From positions 372,001 to 436,000 of the forward strand of contig NC_067203.1 of the NCBI RefSeq assembly GCF_026262505.1: a DNA stretch of 64,000 bases, written 5' to 3'. A program made the position numbers and the translations under genes. Position 1 is the first letter of the stretch. The number at the start of each line of letters is the position of its first letter. Under the pieces are notes generated by a model. It ran no database searches. It was not told the DNA's origin and saw nothing but the letters and a program-made list of their open reading frames with translations. Shown in pieces: positions 37,108 to 46,798 of the stretch. Origin of the DNA: Trichomonas vaginalis G3 (lineage: Eukaryota > Parabasalia > Trichomonadida > Trichomonadidae).

Positions 37108-39228
37108 TCAAGTACTAAAACGGTAATTACCATTTGTTCCTTTAACAATAACATCAGTTGATATAAGTTCGTCGACGAAGTTAATGAAATCACCTTCCTC
37201 GAGCGGATATCTGAATGCCTGTTTCGTCTCCTCAAAAAGTGCGTCAAAGGGAAGTTCCCCGAATTTTTTGAGAGTGCAAACGATAGAAGTTCTGATACTT
37301 TCCTTTCTTCCCTGGAAAACATCAGCCTCCAGCCTATCCTTCTTCTTGCTGGCTATCAGCAAGCCCAGGGGAGGCAGTTTCATGGAGCTTTTCGTCACTT
37401 TAAAGTTTTGAGGAACAAATTTTCCTCCTTTTTTCGCAATCAAACCAACTTTCACGAGCTGATTCGCAATTTCATTAATATAGCACTGCTGTATGCCTGT
37501 GCTCTTCAAATCTCCATGCTCAACAATAGTCTTTAAAACTAAAAATTGAAGAGTTGAACTCCAAAATGTCACTTTTTTGTAAGTAAATGTCACGTTTTCT
37601 AAAGGATCAATCCATCTTATCATACACTTTCTCAATTGTTTGTAGAAGACCACGAACTTCTCTCTTGCATCTCTCACGTCGTCCGGCACATTTGCGTTTA
37701 TGAAAGGGTAATGTGGCCATGAGTACGCGGTGATTGTTGTGACAGTGAATAGAAACGATTTTTTGGCATCGAAATCGCTTGTGTCTTTTTTGGACTCCTC
37801 CAAATCAGAGATCATTGTGTAGAGAGGGTTCATGCTTCCGTACTTTGCGAACTGCGACAAGTCCTTCAGAAGCTGTGTCTCCACTTCAGGCACTTCAGAG
37901 TTCGACAGCAGCCTCTGGCCGAGGAATTTCCTGTGGTAGTCCAAAAAAACGTCTGTGTTCTCAAGGAGCTGCAACAGCTCGATGATTTTGTTTTTGTTGC
38001 TCGTGAACTCAGTCAGAGAGTCCATGATCCTCGTGTGAGTGTACTTCGCAATCATGAACGAAACCTGGAACAGCGACTTGTTCAGTGTCTCCCTGACAGC
38101 CTGGATCGCAATCTGAGTCAGTTCGGCACCGGCGTCGTCCCTGTATTTCCTCAGCATAGAAAGAAGTTCCAAGATCTGCGCAACGCCGCTCGACTGGTTC
38201 TGCTTGATGAACGCGGAAACCCTGTCCTTGATGCCGGCGCCGAGGTGGTCGTGGAGGCTCGCAACAAGGGAGGCGTCGCCGCTGTCCTCGCAAAGAGATC
38301 TGAGGTCGGAAATGAACGACGGCTTCTCAATCAGAACGGCTTCGATGATCTGCTGCATGGAGTACTTGAAATAGTCGACGTAGATGTACTTCCGGGCGGC
38401 GGAGAGAGCGGGGATGGCGATGTTCGGCGGGAAAACAGAGAGATGGGCTGTTTCGCTCGAAATTATTCGCCTGGCGTTGGTGATAAAAAGAAATGGACCT
38501 AATTGAGGATCAATCGGGTGGCATCGGTAGTAGGAAGTGACTTCTTTGGCAATGGAGTCGGTCAGAGATGATAATCTGTCGATCTGACTGAAGTAATGGA
38601 CGCTTCTTTTGATTTCTTGTCGATATAGCTTTTCGTCTTGGCGAGATTTGGTAAATGCTTGGGAAACTATAAGTAGAACATGATCAAGAATGGATGGATT
38701 GGTGGAGATTTCGGATTTGAGAAGTGTGTAAATAATTGAACTGATTGTGATGTTTTCGATCTTCTCCCACTGTTGGAAAATGGAGGAAATCAATACATGC
38801 TTCTTCGCGCAGACTTTGATGATATTTGCCACTTCTGTAATGTCATTGGCGCTCTCAATTGATTCAATTAGTTTTTTCGTCGGTTTTATGAGTAATTCAC
38901 GGACATAACTCGTAATCTTTGGAATGTTATGGCTATCTTCTGTTAATTCGCTGATAATTGAAGAAGCTGTCGCATATCCAACGACTTCTTTTTCATTTAC
39001 GATAGAATCTACAATTTGAAGTATTTTTGGCCATTCTTTATCAAATTCTAGTTTGTGCTCATTACATTGTAATGGAAATTGAGAAAAGTTTGTCCCATCA
39101 ATGTGACGAATTTGTTGTTGGTGCCTGTTTTGAATCGCCAATTGATGCGGTGACCATGGAGAATCCGATTCAGATGACAAAGGCGATGAGTCATGCCTGA
39201 TTTGTCGCCGGAATCCCTGACTCATCAC
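37108..39228 (-). CDS. Cullin (scaffold of a RING ubiquitin ligase)
   Basis: The 706-residue protein has a disordered N-terminus, helical cullin repeats, and the cullin homology region starting at DVFLDYHRKFLGQRLLSNSE (the F-x-x-(Y/F)-x-x-L-x-x-R-L-L signature). A segment LLKDLSQFAKYGSMNPLYTM then SDLEESKKD matches the conserved F-x-x-x-Y-x-x..M-x-x-D stretch. The C-terminal winged-helix domain (RTSIVCTLKKFGELPFDALF ... FINFVDELISTDVIVKGTNG) is where NEDD8 is attached in cullins; lysines are present at the right place although the usual IVRxMK-x-RK motif is altered. It would assemble a RING protein and a substrate adaptor. Which cullin class is unclear. The central part (about 37900-38450) is much richer in G+C than the rest. 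The SENP8-like protease at 20804 could act on it. Confidence 0.85.
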   Translation of the reverse strand: MMSQGFRRQIRHDSSPLSSESDSPWSPHQLAIQNRHQQQIRHIDGTNFSQFPLQCNEHKLEFDKEWPKILQIVDSIVNEKEVVGYATASSIISELTEDSHNIPKITSYVRELLIKPTKKLIESIESANDITEVANIIKVCAKKHVLISSIFQQWEKIENITISSIIYTLLKSEISTNPSILDHVLLIVSQAFTKSRQDEKLYRQEIKRSVHYFSQIDRLSSLTDSIAKEVTSYYRCHPIDPQLGPFLFITNARRIISSETAHLSVFPPNIAIPALSAARKYIYVDYFKYSMQQIIEAVLIEKPSFISDLRSLCEDSGDASLVASLHDHLGAGIKDRVSAFIKQNQSSGVAQILELLSMLRKYRDDAGAELTQIAIQAVRETLNKSLFQVSFMIAKYTHTRIMDSLTEFTSNKNKIIELLQLLENTDVFLDYHRKFLGQRLLSNSEVPEVETQLLKDLSQFAKYGSMNPLYTMISDLEESKKDTSDFDAKKSFLFTVTTITAYSWPHYPFINANVPDDVRDAREKFVVFYKQLRKCMIRWIDPLENVTFTYKKVTFWSSTLQFLVLKTIVEHGDLKSTGIQQCYINEIANQLVKVGLIAKKGGKFVPQNFKVTKSSMKLPPLGLLIASKKKDRLEADVFQGRKESIRTSIVCTLKKFGELPFDALFEETKQAFRYPLEEGDFINFVDELISTDVIVKGTNGNYRFST

Positions 39229-39413
39229 CTTCGTATCGAAGAAAAAAAAAGTTGAAAAATTTGAATGAAAACTTTTTTACAAAATTAAAAAATTATATCA
39301 AAATGACATTGGTTAGCAATTTTAATTTATTATCCGTTCATTTCAGAAAAGTTGAGATAATTCTATAGTTTACACGGAATAGTTTTAAAACCCCGGCTCA
39401 TCAATTTTTAAAG

Positions 39414-39875
39414 ATGGATAAAAACCAACTTCTTGAACGTATCAAAGAAGACTTCACAAAAGAATTATTACTTGCTGTTGTTCTTGAAAGTGCTTCTAAA
39501 TTATATACAGACAAGGGAGTCAAAGATCCAAAGGAATTTGCCACAACTATTGGAATCGCAACAGCTGGATCATTAGCTGATCACATAGCAACCGATTTAT
39601 CTAATTTCGGTGTCTTAAATCTTATTGGTGGTAACACATTATCTGAAAAATACCTCTCAACTCTTATTTCAAATACAATTGGCTTTGGAGTTGCTACAGG
39701 TGTTTCTTATGCATTCGGAGAGAAATTCACCAACAAAGAACTTGCTTCAAAATACGGAAAGCGCATGTTAATGTCTTCTATAGTCTTTACCATTTCTAAT
39801 TACGAGGAAATTCGTCAAATTGTAGTGAAGAAGTATCCTTCCCTCAGAAAGTATCTTCCAGCACCAAAAAACTAG
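39414..39875 (+). CDS. Small unknown protein with Gly-rich hydrophobic segments
   Basis: The 153-residue product (MDKNQLLERIKEDFTKELLL) has an amphipathic N-terminus and then two moderately hydrophobic Gly/Ala-rich stretches (IGIATAGSLADHIATDLSNF and NTIGFGVATGVSYAFGEKF). It ends in a basic segment (VVKKYPSLRKYLPAPKN). The pattern is that of a small membrane-inserting or membrane-associated protein, but I know no family. It is divergent from the cullin gene with 185 bases between starts, and its frame is intact. Confidence 0.7.
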   Translation: MDKNQLLERIKEDFTKELLLAVVLESASKLYTDKGVKDPKEFATTIGIATAGSLADHIATDLSNFGVLNLIGGNTLSEKYLSTLISNTIGFGVATGVSYAFGEKFTNKELASKYGKRMLMSSIVFTISNYEEIRQIVVKKYPSLRKYLPAPKN

Positions 39876-40069
39876 TATAATGAGCTTTTCATAAAGATTT
39901 TAAAAATATATTATAGTACAACATTTTTCTCTTTTTCGCTGTATAAATTTGCATATCAACACATAGAAAAACACTCTATTCCTAATAAAACCTTGTTTTG
40001 ACGATCATAAATTTATCAAAATTTAAAAATCACGTTATTTAGAAGAAATACATACAAATATTTTATTCT

Positions 40070-40981
40070 CTATATACAGATAAATAATAGAACACGATCT
40101 TTTGGATGAGATATGTTTCCATTTTCATATCCGTAACTTATAGCTGTTGCTAAGATATTTCCATTAGCTGAAAAATCAATAGATGAAATAGAAGTTTCAT
40201 AGGGACCTAATTCATACCTTTGCTTCTTCATTTCAATATCCCAAACAATTATTTTTCCATCACTGCCAGCAGTAACAAGATCTCGAGTCTGCGGATTAAA
40301 GCACATAGAATTTATAGAATAAAGAAGTTTAGAATCGTCTTCAACCTGGTAATGAGCTTTAAAAGTGAAAGTATTGTTATTTGTATCACTTACTCCGACG
40401 CGTCCTTCGAAAGATCCTATAGCAAATAGGTCCTTGGTTGCTGCTACACAGCTGATATTATAGTGCAAAGGAGATTTTGTAACTTTACCTTTTTCTGGTC
40501 TTCTAGTATCGAATGTAAATATGTTTTGATCACCACAACCGCATATAACTGAGTATTCATCCAAAGTAGACACTGAATACACTTTATCTTGTAGACTTAG
40601 CTCTGAAATTGGATTCGGAGATCTGAGATCCCATGTTTTAACTGTTTTATCAAAAGAAGAAGAAATTATCTGTGATGAACCTAATGAATAAGCTAGACAT
40701 GAAACTGCATCATTATGAGAACCGATTTGCTTTCCATTTGCTGAGATAGCTCCATCAGCACCACCACTTACACATGTATGTTCGGCCCATTCGCATGCTA
40801 ATTGAGGACAATCAAATTTAAATGTCTTAAGTAGTCTTTTTGTCTTGATATCATAAGTATGAAGACTTCCATCCCAAGTTGAGAAAGCAAGATAATCACT
40901 ATTGGTTTTGCAAAATCGAATGCACGATATACCATCTGTTTCTTCAATTCGTAGCTCGATGAAATTGTTCGAAGAAAACAT
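40070..40981 (-). CDS. BUB3: Bub3-like WD40 mitotic checkpoint protein
   Basis: The 303-residue protein is a bare WD40 propeller of Bub3/Rae1 size. Signature parts are ISCIRFCKTNSDYLAFSTWD (first blade), HNDAVSCLAYSLGSSQIISS then FDKTVKTWDLRSP (third blade), and the C-terminal blade ILATAISYGYENGNISHPKD, which matches Bub3's A-x-S-Y-x-(Y/W)-E-x-G-x-x-x-H-P-x-D. Bub3 binds GLEBS motifs of Bub1/BubR1 and is part of the spindle checkpoint. Rae1 is the alternative but lacks this ending. The gene's promoter side faces the Maverick insertion at 41247, 266 bases upstream of its start. Confidence 0.85.
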   Translation of the reverse strand: MFSSNNFIELRIEETDGISCIRFCKTNSDYLAFSTWDGSLHTYDIKTKRLLKTFKFDCPQLACEWAEHTCVSGGADGAISANGKQIGSHNDAVSCLAYSLGSSQIISSSFDKTVKTWDLRSPNPISELSLQDKVYSVSTLDEYSVICGCGDQNIFTFDTRRPEKGKVTKSPLHYNISCVAATKDLFAIGSFEGRVGVSDTNNNTFTFKAHYQVEDDSKLLYSINSMCFNPQTRDLVTAGSDGKIIVWDIEMKKQRYELGPYETSISSIDFSANGNILATAISYGYENGNISHPKDRVLLFICI

Positions 40982-41240
40982 TGGTATAATTTTTAAACGT
41001 TCACTTTTTATTCCAATTTCAAAAATCGCTTATAGTACCAACCATAAGAATAGGTAATTCACACGATTCTATGGTAACTTTATCATTATTTAATAATTAT
41101 TCATGAAATATATATTATTAGGAGAATTCTTTTTTTTTATTTAGTTTTAACAGTCTGTTAATTAAGGAGAACCAAGTTAAATAATGCATATAATCACATA
41201 TATAGGTGAAATAATGAATTTAATATGGAAATTGCAAGGT

Positions 41241-41246
41241 ATTGAA
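41241..41246 (+). other. Target-site duplication ATTGAA (left of Maverick copy 2)
   Basis: ATTGAA directly precedes the left terminal repeat and recurs directly after the right terminal repeat at 61653-61658. A perfect 6-bp duplication is normal for Maverick integrase. Confidence 0.95.
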
Positions 41247-41663
41247 AGTAGTATATATGGATGGGTTGTGTGACTTTTTTTGTAAACGTAAGAATTCATA
41301 CGATATTGAACGATTTTGTATCATTTTTTTTAACATATGAAGTAAAAAATGTATGATTCTTACGGTTTTTATTCTTACGTTTTTGAATAAATCAAGATTT
41401 AAAAATGTATGATTCTTACGGTTTTTATTCTTACGTTTTTGAATTCATACATAAAAGAAGCTATATATATATAGATGATGTCAGGTTATTCAATAATTAA
41501 ACATTGTTTAAATCCTGATTGGAATCAATGGAGTCATGAATGAGTAAAATAAACTTTAAAAATAAATTGAAACTAATGATTATTTGAATTTATGAAATCA
41601 ATTATTTGATTCATTCTTTCTTCAATCTCTTCTATTCTTTTTGTTAAATCATCTATTTTTATT
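41247..41663 (+). repeat. Left terminal inverted repeat of Maverick copy 2 (417 bp)
   Basis: This repeat is the complement of 61237-61652. It includes a 56-bp internal tandem duplication (41345 and 41401, AAAAATGTATGATTCTTACG) with several CTTACG/CGTAAG motifs, and a GTGTGAC segment near the tip. Its inner 80 bases are the antisense copy of the end of the coding sequence at 60962-61327. The first gene starts 5 bases inside it. Confidence 0.95.
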
Positions 41664-41667
41664 TTGT

Positions 41668-42636
41668 ATGAAAATGAGCGTCAAAACTAACGACGTTAAA
41701 AAATTGGGATTCACAAACAGGGAAATAAAGGATATATTAGAGGAGGCAGGTTATGAGGTTGATAAATATTATTTAAGAAATTGTCAAAAATTCGCGGAGT
41801 TTTTAAATGAGTTTGATTATGATGGAAAAATGAATAAAGATGATGTTATAAATTTCTTATATCCCGCATCTAAAAAAGAAAAACCTAAAGAACCTGATGT
41901 TTTCCCTGAATATTATGAAGAACGAATTAAAGATGATGAATATGATGAAATTGAAAGACTGGAAAAAATAAGAGATGAAATAGATGAAAAAATTAAGGAA
42001 TTAAGAGAAGTTGAAAAATATAATGAAAATGAAGTAGAGGGTTTAATGAATATCCCAGCTTCAGAATCAGAAGTTCAGAAATCTCATGAAGAAAGATATA
42101 AAAATTATGTCTTAGAATCAACACAAAATTTATTAGATGGTGAAATAGATGAAACACTTTCGGAAGAAGGTATTAAATTTATTCGTAAACATAAGTTACA
42201 ATTTATTGATAAAGAAGAATACCCTTGTATCTTACTTTCACCCCCTCTCGATTCTGAGAAATTCAAAAAAGCTCTTAAAAACGTGACATATGCAACTAAT
42301 ACGATTAAGAAAGAAGATCATGATATTTACACAAATTATTATTTAAATAAATGCACAGGTGTTGATAAAGTTTTTGATTTATTAGATAAAATATCAAAAG
42401 AAACCATTGGAACCTATAAAATTTTGTGTGATTGCGGTTTCATTGTTGAAGATACTAATAATGTTTCATATGAAAGAACAGCACCGAAGGAAGATGAAGT
42501 GGAAAGGTCTATACCATTCGTTATTAAGAACATAAAAGATATGAAAACTTATAAACATTATATTTATGAGAGAGGGTCAAAGTTGCTATTTGTCACTTTT
42601 CCACAAGAATATAATGGGGGAAAAGTTATCATATAG
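41668..42636 (+). CDS. Maverick copy 2 protein of unknown function (left-end gene)
   Basis: The product (322 residues from ATG 41668, behind TTTTATTTTGT) begins MKMSVKTNDVKKLGFTNREI. It has a helical, acidic middle with coiled-coil character (YDEIERLEKIRDEIDEKIKE) and a C-terminal globular part (VERSIPFVIKNIKDMKTYKH, ERGSKLLFVTFPQEYNGG). I recognise no family. A short near-copy of its first codons (GGGATTCACAAA...GGAAATAAAGGA) recurs at about 46695-46725, before the integrase gene. The frame is intact. Confidence 0.65.
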   Translation: MKMSVKTNDVKKLGFTNREIKDILEEAGYEVDKYYLRNCQKFAEFLNEFDYDGKMNKDDVINFLYPASKKEKPKEPDVFPEYYEERIKDDEYDEIERLEKIRDEIDEKIKELREVEKYNENEVEGLMNIPASESEVQKSHEERYKNYVLESTQNLLDGEIDETLSEEGIKFIRKHKLQFIDKEEYPCILLSPPLDSEKFKKALKNVTYATNTIKKEDHDIYTNYYLNKCTGVDKVFDLLDKISKETIGTYKILCDCGFIVEDTNNVSYERTAPKEDEVERSIPFVIKNIKDMKTYKHYIYERGSKLLFVTFPQEYNGGKVII

Positions 42637-42659
42637 TTGATCTCATTCACTGAGGTGAG

Positions 42660-42755
42660 AGATGCATGTAGTGTAATGGGATAAACAGTGGGATTGCTGC
42701 TCTAAGTCCTAGGTTCGAGAGACCTTAGCTTCATTTTTCTCTTTTTTATTGACGT
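42660..42755 (+). other. tRNA-like stretch with box A/box B motifs (weak)
   Basis: TAGTGTAATGG (42673-42683) fits the pol III box A consensus, GGTTCGA (about 42713) starts a box B, and a T-rich tract (TTTTTCTCTTTTTT) follows, all with tRNA-like spacing. However, the acceptor ends do not pair, and the T arm is irregular. It may be a decayed viral tRNA or chance. Confidence 0.2.
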
Positions 42756-42961
42756 AAACTATTCAATTTTTGTGTTCTCCATTCAAATTTCAGAATTTTT
42801 TTTGCAGATTTCACGCTACATTCGAAGTTACCTTTTGTAACAACCACCACTGCCTACGAAAGACGAAAGTGTGTCACGATTTCACCCGGAAATCCGACGG
42901 TTGTTTAAGAGTATGCACTTTTGTCACCTACTCTTATATTTATTCATTTATTTCAGAAAAA

Positions 42962-43156
42962 ATGGAAGCAACCCATAAAACATCTTCTCATCATTTTATA
43001 GCTATTCATACATTCCTTTTCAAAGTTGTGAAATTAAATAAGACAGGAATTAGATTTAATGTATCAGGGTACACATTCTTGAGTAAATTAAAATGTATTC
43101 GTCACGTCGCGGATGATAAAAATTTATGTGTTCTTAATTCATTTTATGGGCTTTAA
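42962..43156 (+). CDS. Possible small gene of host-like leader type in Maverick copy 2
   Basis: The DNA between 42770 and 42960 has a less AT-rich, host-like look, including CACTTTTGTCACC and the leader TTTATTTCAGAAAAAATGG, which resembles the leader of the host ankyrin-RING gene (TTTTCAGAAAATGG). A 64-codon frame (MEATHKTSSHHFIAIHTFLF, GYTFLSKLKCIRHVADDKN) follows. It could be a captured host fragment. No family recognised. Confidence 0.3.
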   Translation: MEATHKTSSHHFIAIHTFLFKVVKLNKTGIRFNVSGYTFLSKLKCIRHVADDKNLCVLNSFYGL

Positions 43157-43197
43157 AGAATAAACTTTATTTTTTAATTTTTTTTATTCTTACATAA

Positions 43198-46100
43198 ATG
43201 AACAAAAACGGAACAGCTAAAATGAATGATAATCAAATTAGAGCAGAAGGTAGAAGGTTATTTAAACGCTTCTATAACATTCCTGATGGTGTTAATCCTA
43301 AAACTCGTAGAAGCTATTTAAATGAAGCAATAGATGCATATGAAGGGTTTGACATTTCATCAGAAAGTGAGAGATTAGCGAGAATGTTAAATGTTAATAT
43401 TGATTTCTATTATTGTGATCCTCAACCAGAAGACGTGGACATAAATAAGGTAGACTTTCCATTAGTGGAATCAATAATGATAGATCCAGAATTTGAAACA
43501 GTAAATATTTTATTAACACAGAGTCCATGTGGAAAACTTCACGCTGACAGAATAACAGACGTTGAAGCACTCACCGGCTATAAAGTTTGTCCATATTGTA
43601 AAGAAGAAGTTTATTCTATCCGTGATGATCCAGAAAGGAAAAACCAAAGAAGATTTTTAAAGCATTGTGAGAAATGTAAAGAAAATAATGGAGATTAATT
43701 CAAGACGTTCAATTGCAAAAGACACAGCAACCATATGCACCACATATTACGAAACAGAAGATATATCAGTGGTTATTAGCTCACAATTTGCAGGAATATT
43801 ATCAACCGACAAGATATTATATTACTTTTGACTTCGAAACATTAGAGACTAAAGAAGAATTACAACTTTCTGAGTGTGCAACTTTGAATGCTTACTTAAA
43901 ACCATTCATGGTATCACCAACAGTTAAATTAAATGATAAAACATACACGAGGAATTTTTGCTTAACTTCGAGTGATTCTTTTATTTCTGATTGGATTGAG
44001 TTTTTATTTTCAACCTGTTCATTAGTTGTTGAATCAAATATTGAACAATACAATGAATTATTGAAGCCGCAAACGGTGGGGACTTTGTCTCATACATTAA
44101 ATGAAAAACAGAAGGAAGCATTTAAAGAACTTCTAGATGAGGAATTCAATAAAGTGAATATCATAGGTTTTAATTCGGGAAAGTTTGATTTAAATTTAAT
44201 TCTTCGTGATTTAAACACTGCAAAATGGAAAATAAAATCAATGCTGGGTTCATCTTCACAATTTAAGCAAATCATTGTAAAGAAAACAAACGTTCCATAT
44301 GAATTAAGATTTATTGACATCAGAAATTATATAGCGGGTGGGACATTAGACCAATTCACTCAAGATTTCGGAAACAATAAATCACGTGTTAAATCCTTTT
44401 TCCCTTATCAATTCATCACATGGGAAAATTACGAAGAAGAATTATATAAAGAGGAACCATTCACGAAAGATTCATTTTATTCAGCATTAACTCAAGAAAC
44501 TATATCAGATAGTGATTATCAAATATATCTCAATGATGCTAAAAACTTTAAGAATAGATTAGAATATTTTATTCATTATTGTAATAAAGATGTTGAAATT
44601 ATGATTGACCCAATTGATAAAATTATTGATGAAACATTTGTTTATAAAATTGATATGCTTCATAATCTTTCTTTATCATCGAATGCTTCAATGATTCGTT
44701 ACGCTTTAGCATATAAAGACTTTAATCCTAATGAAAAATATCCTGAGGAAAAGAAAGAATCAAGTTTTGAATTAACGAAAAAGTATTGGAAATATAAAAT
44801 TGAATCATATAAGAAACAAGATAAAAAAGCAGAAAGAGATACTAAAAATAATGTTTCAATGGATGATTTTCAATACTATCACGATTTAATCCTTTCATCT
44901 AAATGCAAAATGTGTGGTAAAGCGTTTACATATGCAAATAAACCAACATTAGATAGAATCGATAATGAAAAACCACATACCAAAGAAAATTGTCAGTTAA
45001 TGTGTTGTTATTGCAATGTCGTAAAATCAAATAAAGATGAAGATGTTCAACGTTTAAGAATCAATTTAAGAAATTATGCATTAAAAAATAATTTACCAAT
45101 GACTTTAGATTCAGTTGAAGCTTATCACATTCTCCGTAATGGAATTACTGGTGGTTTATCAAATGTTCAACATAGAGTAAATCTTAAAGGAATCACGCAC
45201 ATTAATAAACTTTCATATAATCCAGAAACTAAAACTGTATCAAATGAGGACACCACCAACATCATGACTCATTTCGTTGGTGTTGACTTTAATTCATTAT
45301 ATCCTTCATCATTTTCATCTAATCCTCATGATTTCATTCAATATACTGACCATAAAATGTATATGCCGGGAAGATTGAATGGTGTTATCATTTGTGATAC
45401 AGCAACAAAGAAAGCAAAAGCACTGGGAATAATTAAGAAGAAAAATAATTTATTCGTGGCTGAAGTAAAGGGTCACATTGATGAAAAATACATTAATGAT
45501 TACATAAACTTTTTACCGATAATAAGAAACTTAGATATTATCACAGATGAAAAAACAATTGGCAGTTTTATGTATAATTACATGAAATCAAACAATCTAC
45601 CAGTTGACCAGAAACAGAGAAAATTAACTCAGTTAGCATCAACACACAACCAATATCAACCATTTTCTTCTTATTATCTATGGTATCTAATAGACAGATT
45701 TCATTTTATCATTGATGATATTCAATCAATTTTAACATTTACTAAAAACACTTGCTTTAATGAATTTGCGAACGAATTTATGAATGAAAGACAAAAGGCT
45801 GAATTAGAAGGAAATAAAGGAAAAAGTTTATTTTGCAAGATTTCACTTAATGGATCATATGGTTACGATGCAATGAATACACAAAATTACACAAAGACTA
45901 AAATAATGAATGCACAGAAGGCACGCGTTGCATGTATGTCAAATAAGTTTAAAAACATAAGAGAAATAGGTGAAGATACATATCAAATGATGCTCAAAGA
46001 TAGATTTTATAGATGTGAAACATGTTTACAAGAGGCATTCTTCACTTTAGATAATGCTAAATACTGGTATTTGGTTTTCATTTATGATTTTATGTATAAA

Positions 46101-46665
46101 TGCATGAATGTTAATCGTTTTCATTTCATTGAAGGTGATACTGATTCATCTTATTGGGCAATCGCTGGCGACCCAAATCTTCCTAACACTCAAGCATTTC
46201 AAGCAATTGTTACTGATAAACAATTTTATGATAAAAACATTTTCAAATTCGCACCATTTGATTTCTTCTGTTTTGATGAGAAATTTAAACCTAAATTAAA
46301 GAATAAAAGCTGAAGAAAAAGCACATGAGAAAAAATTATTGGGTTTAGCAATTGAGAAACAAGGTGATAACATGGTTGCTTTATGTCCTAAGTGTTATAC
46401 ATCATTCAACGGTTCAATTGATGGAGGTGATTTTAAAAAAATTGCACAAAAAATGAAAGGTGTTAGTTTACGACAAAATAAACAATTAACACCTAAAAAT
46501 TATTTGGATATAATAAATGATAAAGTGATATTTGATGGTCAGAATATTAATTTACAACTTAAAAACAGGACGATGACTCGCTTAACAATTGGTAAGACTG
46601 CATTAACAGGAGCACACACTAAGGCTGTATGTTGTGAAAATGGATGTTGTATGCCATTTATTTAA
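43198..46665 (+). pseudogene. Maverick DNA polymerase B region with HNH-like insert (broken)
   Basis: This is the protein-primed-type family B polymerase of Mavericks. In order: a Cys-rich zinc-finger-like segment (CPYCKEEVYSIRDD then HCEKCKENNG), exonuclease motifs (YYITFDFETLE; IIGFNSGKFDLNL; YCNKDVEIMID), a CxxC/HNH-like module (CKMCGKAF, TLDRIDNEKPH, NCQLMCCYCNVVKSN), polymerase motif A (VDFNSLYPSSF), motif B (KISLNGSYGYD), motif C (EGDTDSSYW) and a terminal region (KGVSLRQNKQLTPKNYLD). The HNH-like module lies between the third exonuclease motif and motif A. The gene is broken, with about two breaks. It would replicate the element. Confidence 0.88.
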
Positions 46666-46798
46666 TACAATTTTGAATAATTTATTTTTTAAAAAAATGG
46701 GATTCACAAATGAGGAAATAAAGGAACCGTTAATGATGGTTTTGATTCTTGATCAAAGAGGTGGGCACCCTTAAAACATTGATTTTATTTTTATATAA

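Noticed and set aside
37779-38502. Open frames on the plus strand and a second minus frame within the cullin gene
   Set aside because: They are by-products of the GC-rich middle of the cullin gene; compositions (Arg/Pro/Ser-rich) are typical of shadow frames.
42660-42755. A functional tRNA gene in Maverick copy 2
   Set aside because: Box A and box B look fair, but the acceptor arms do not pair and the T arm is irregular; kept only as a weak feature.
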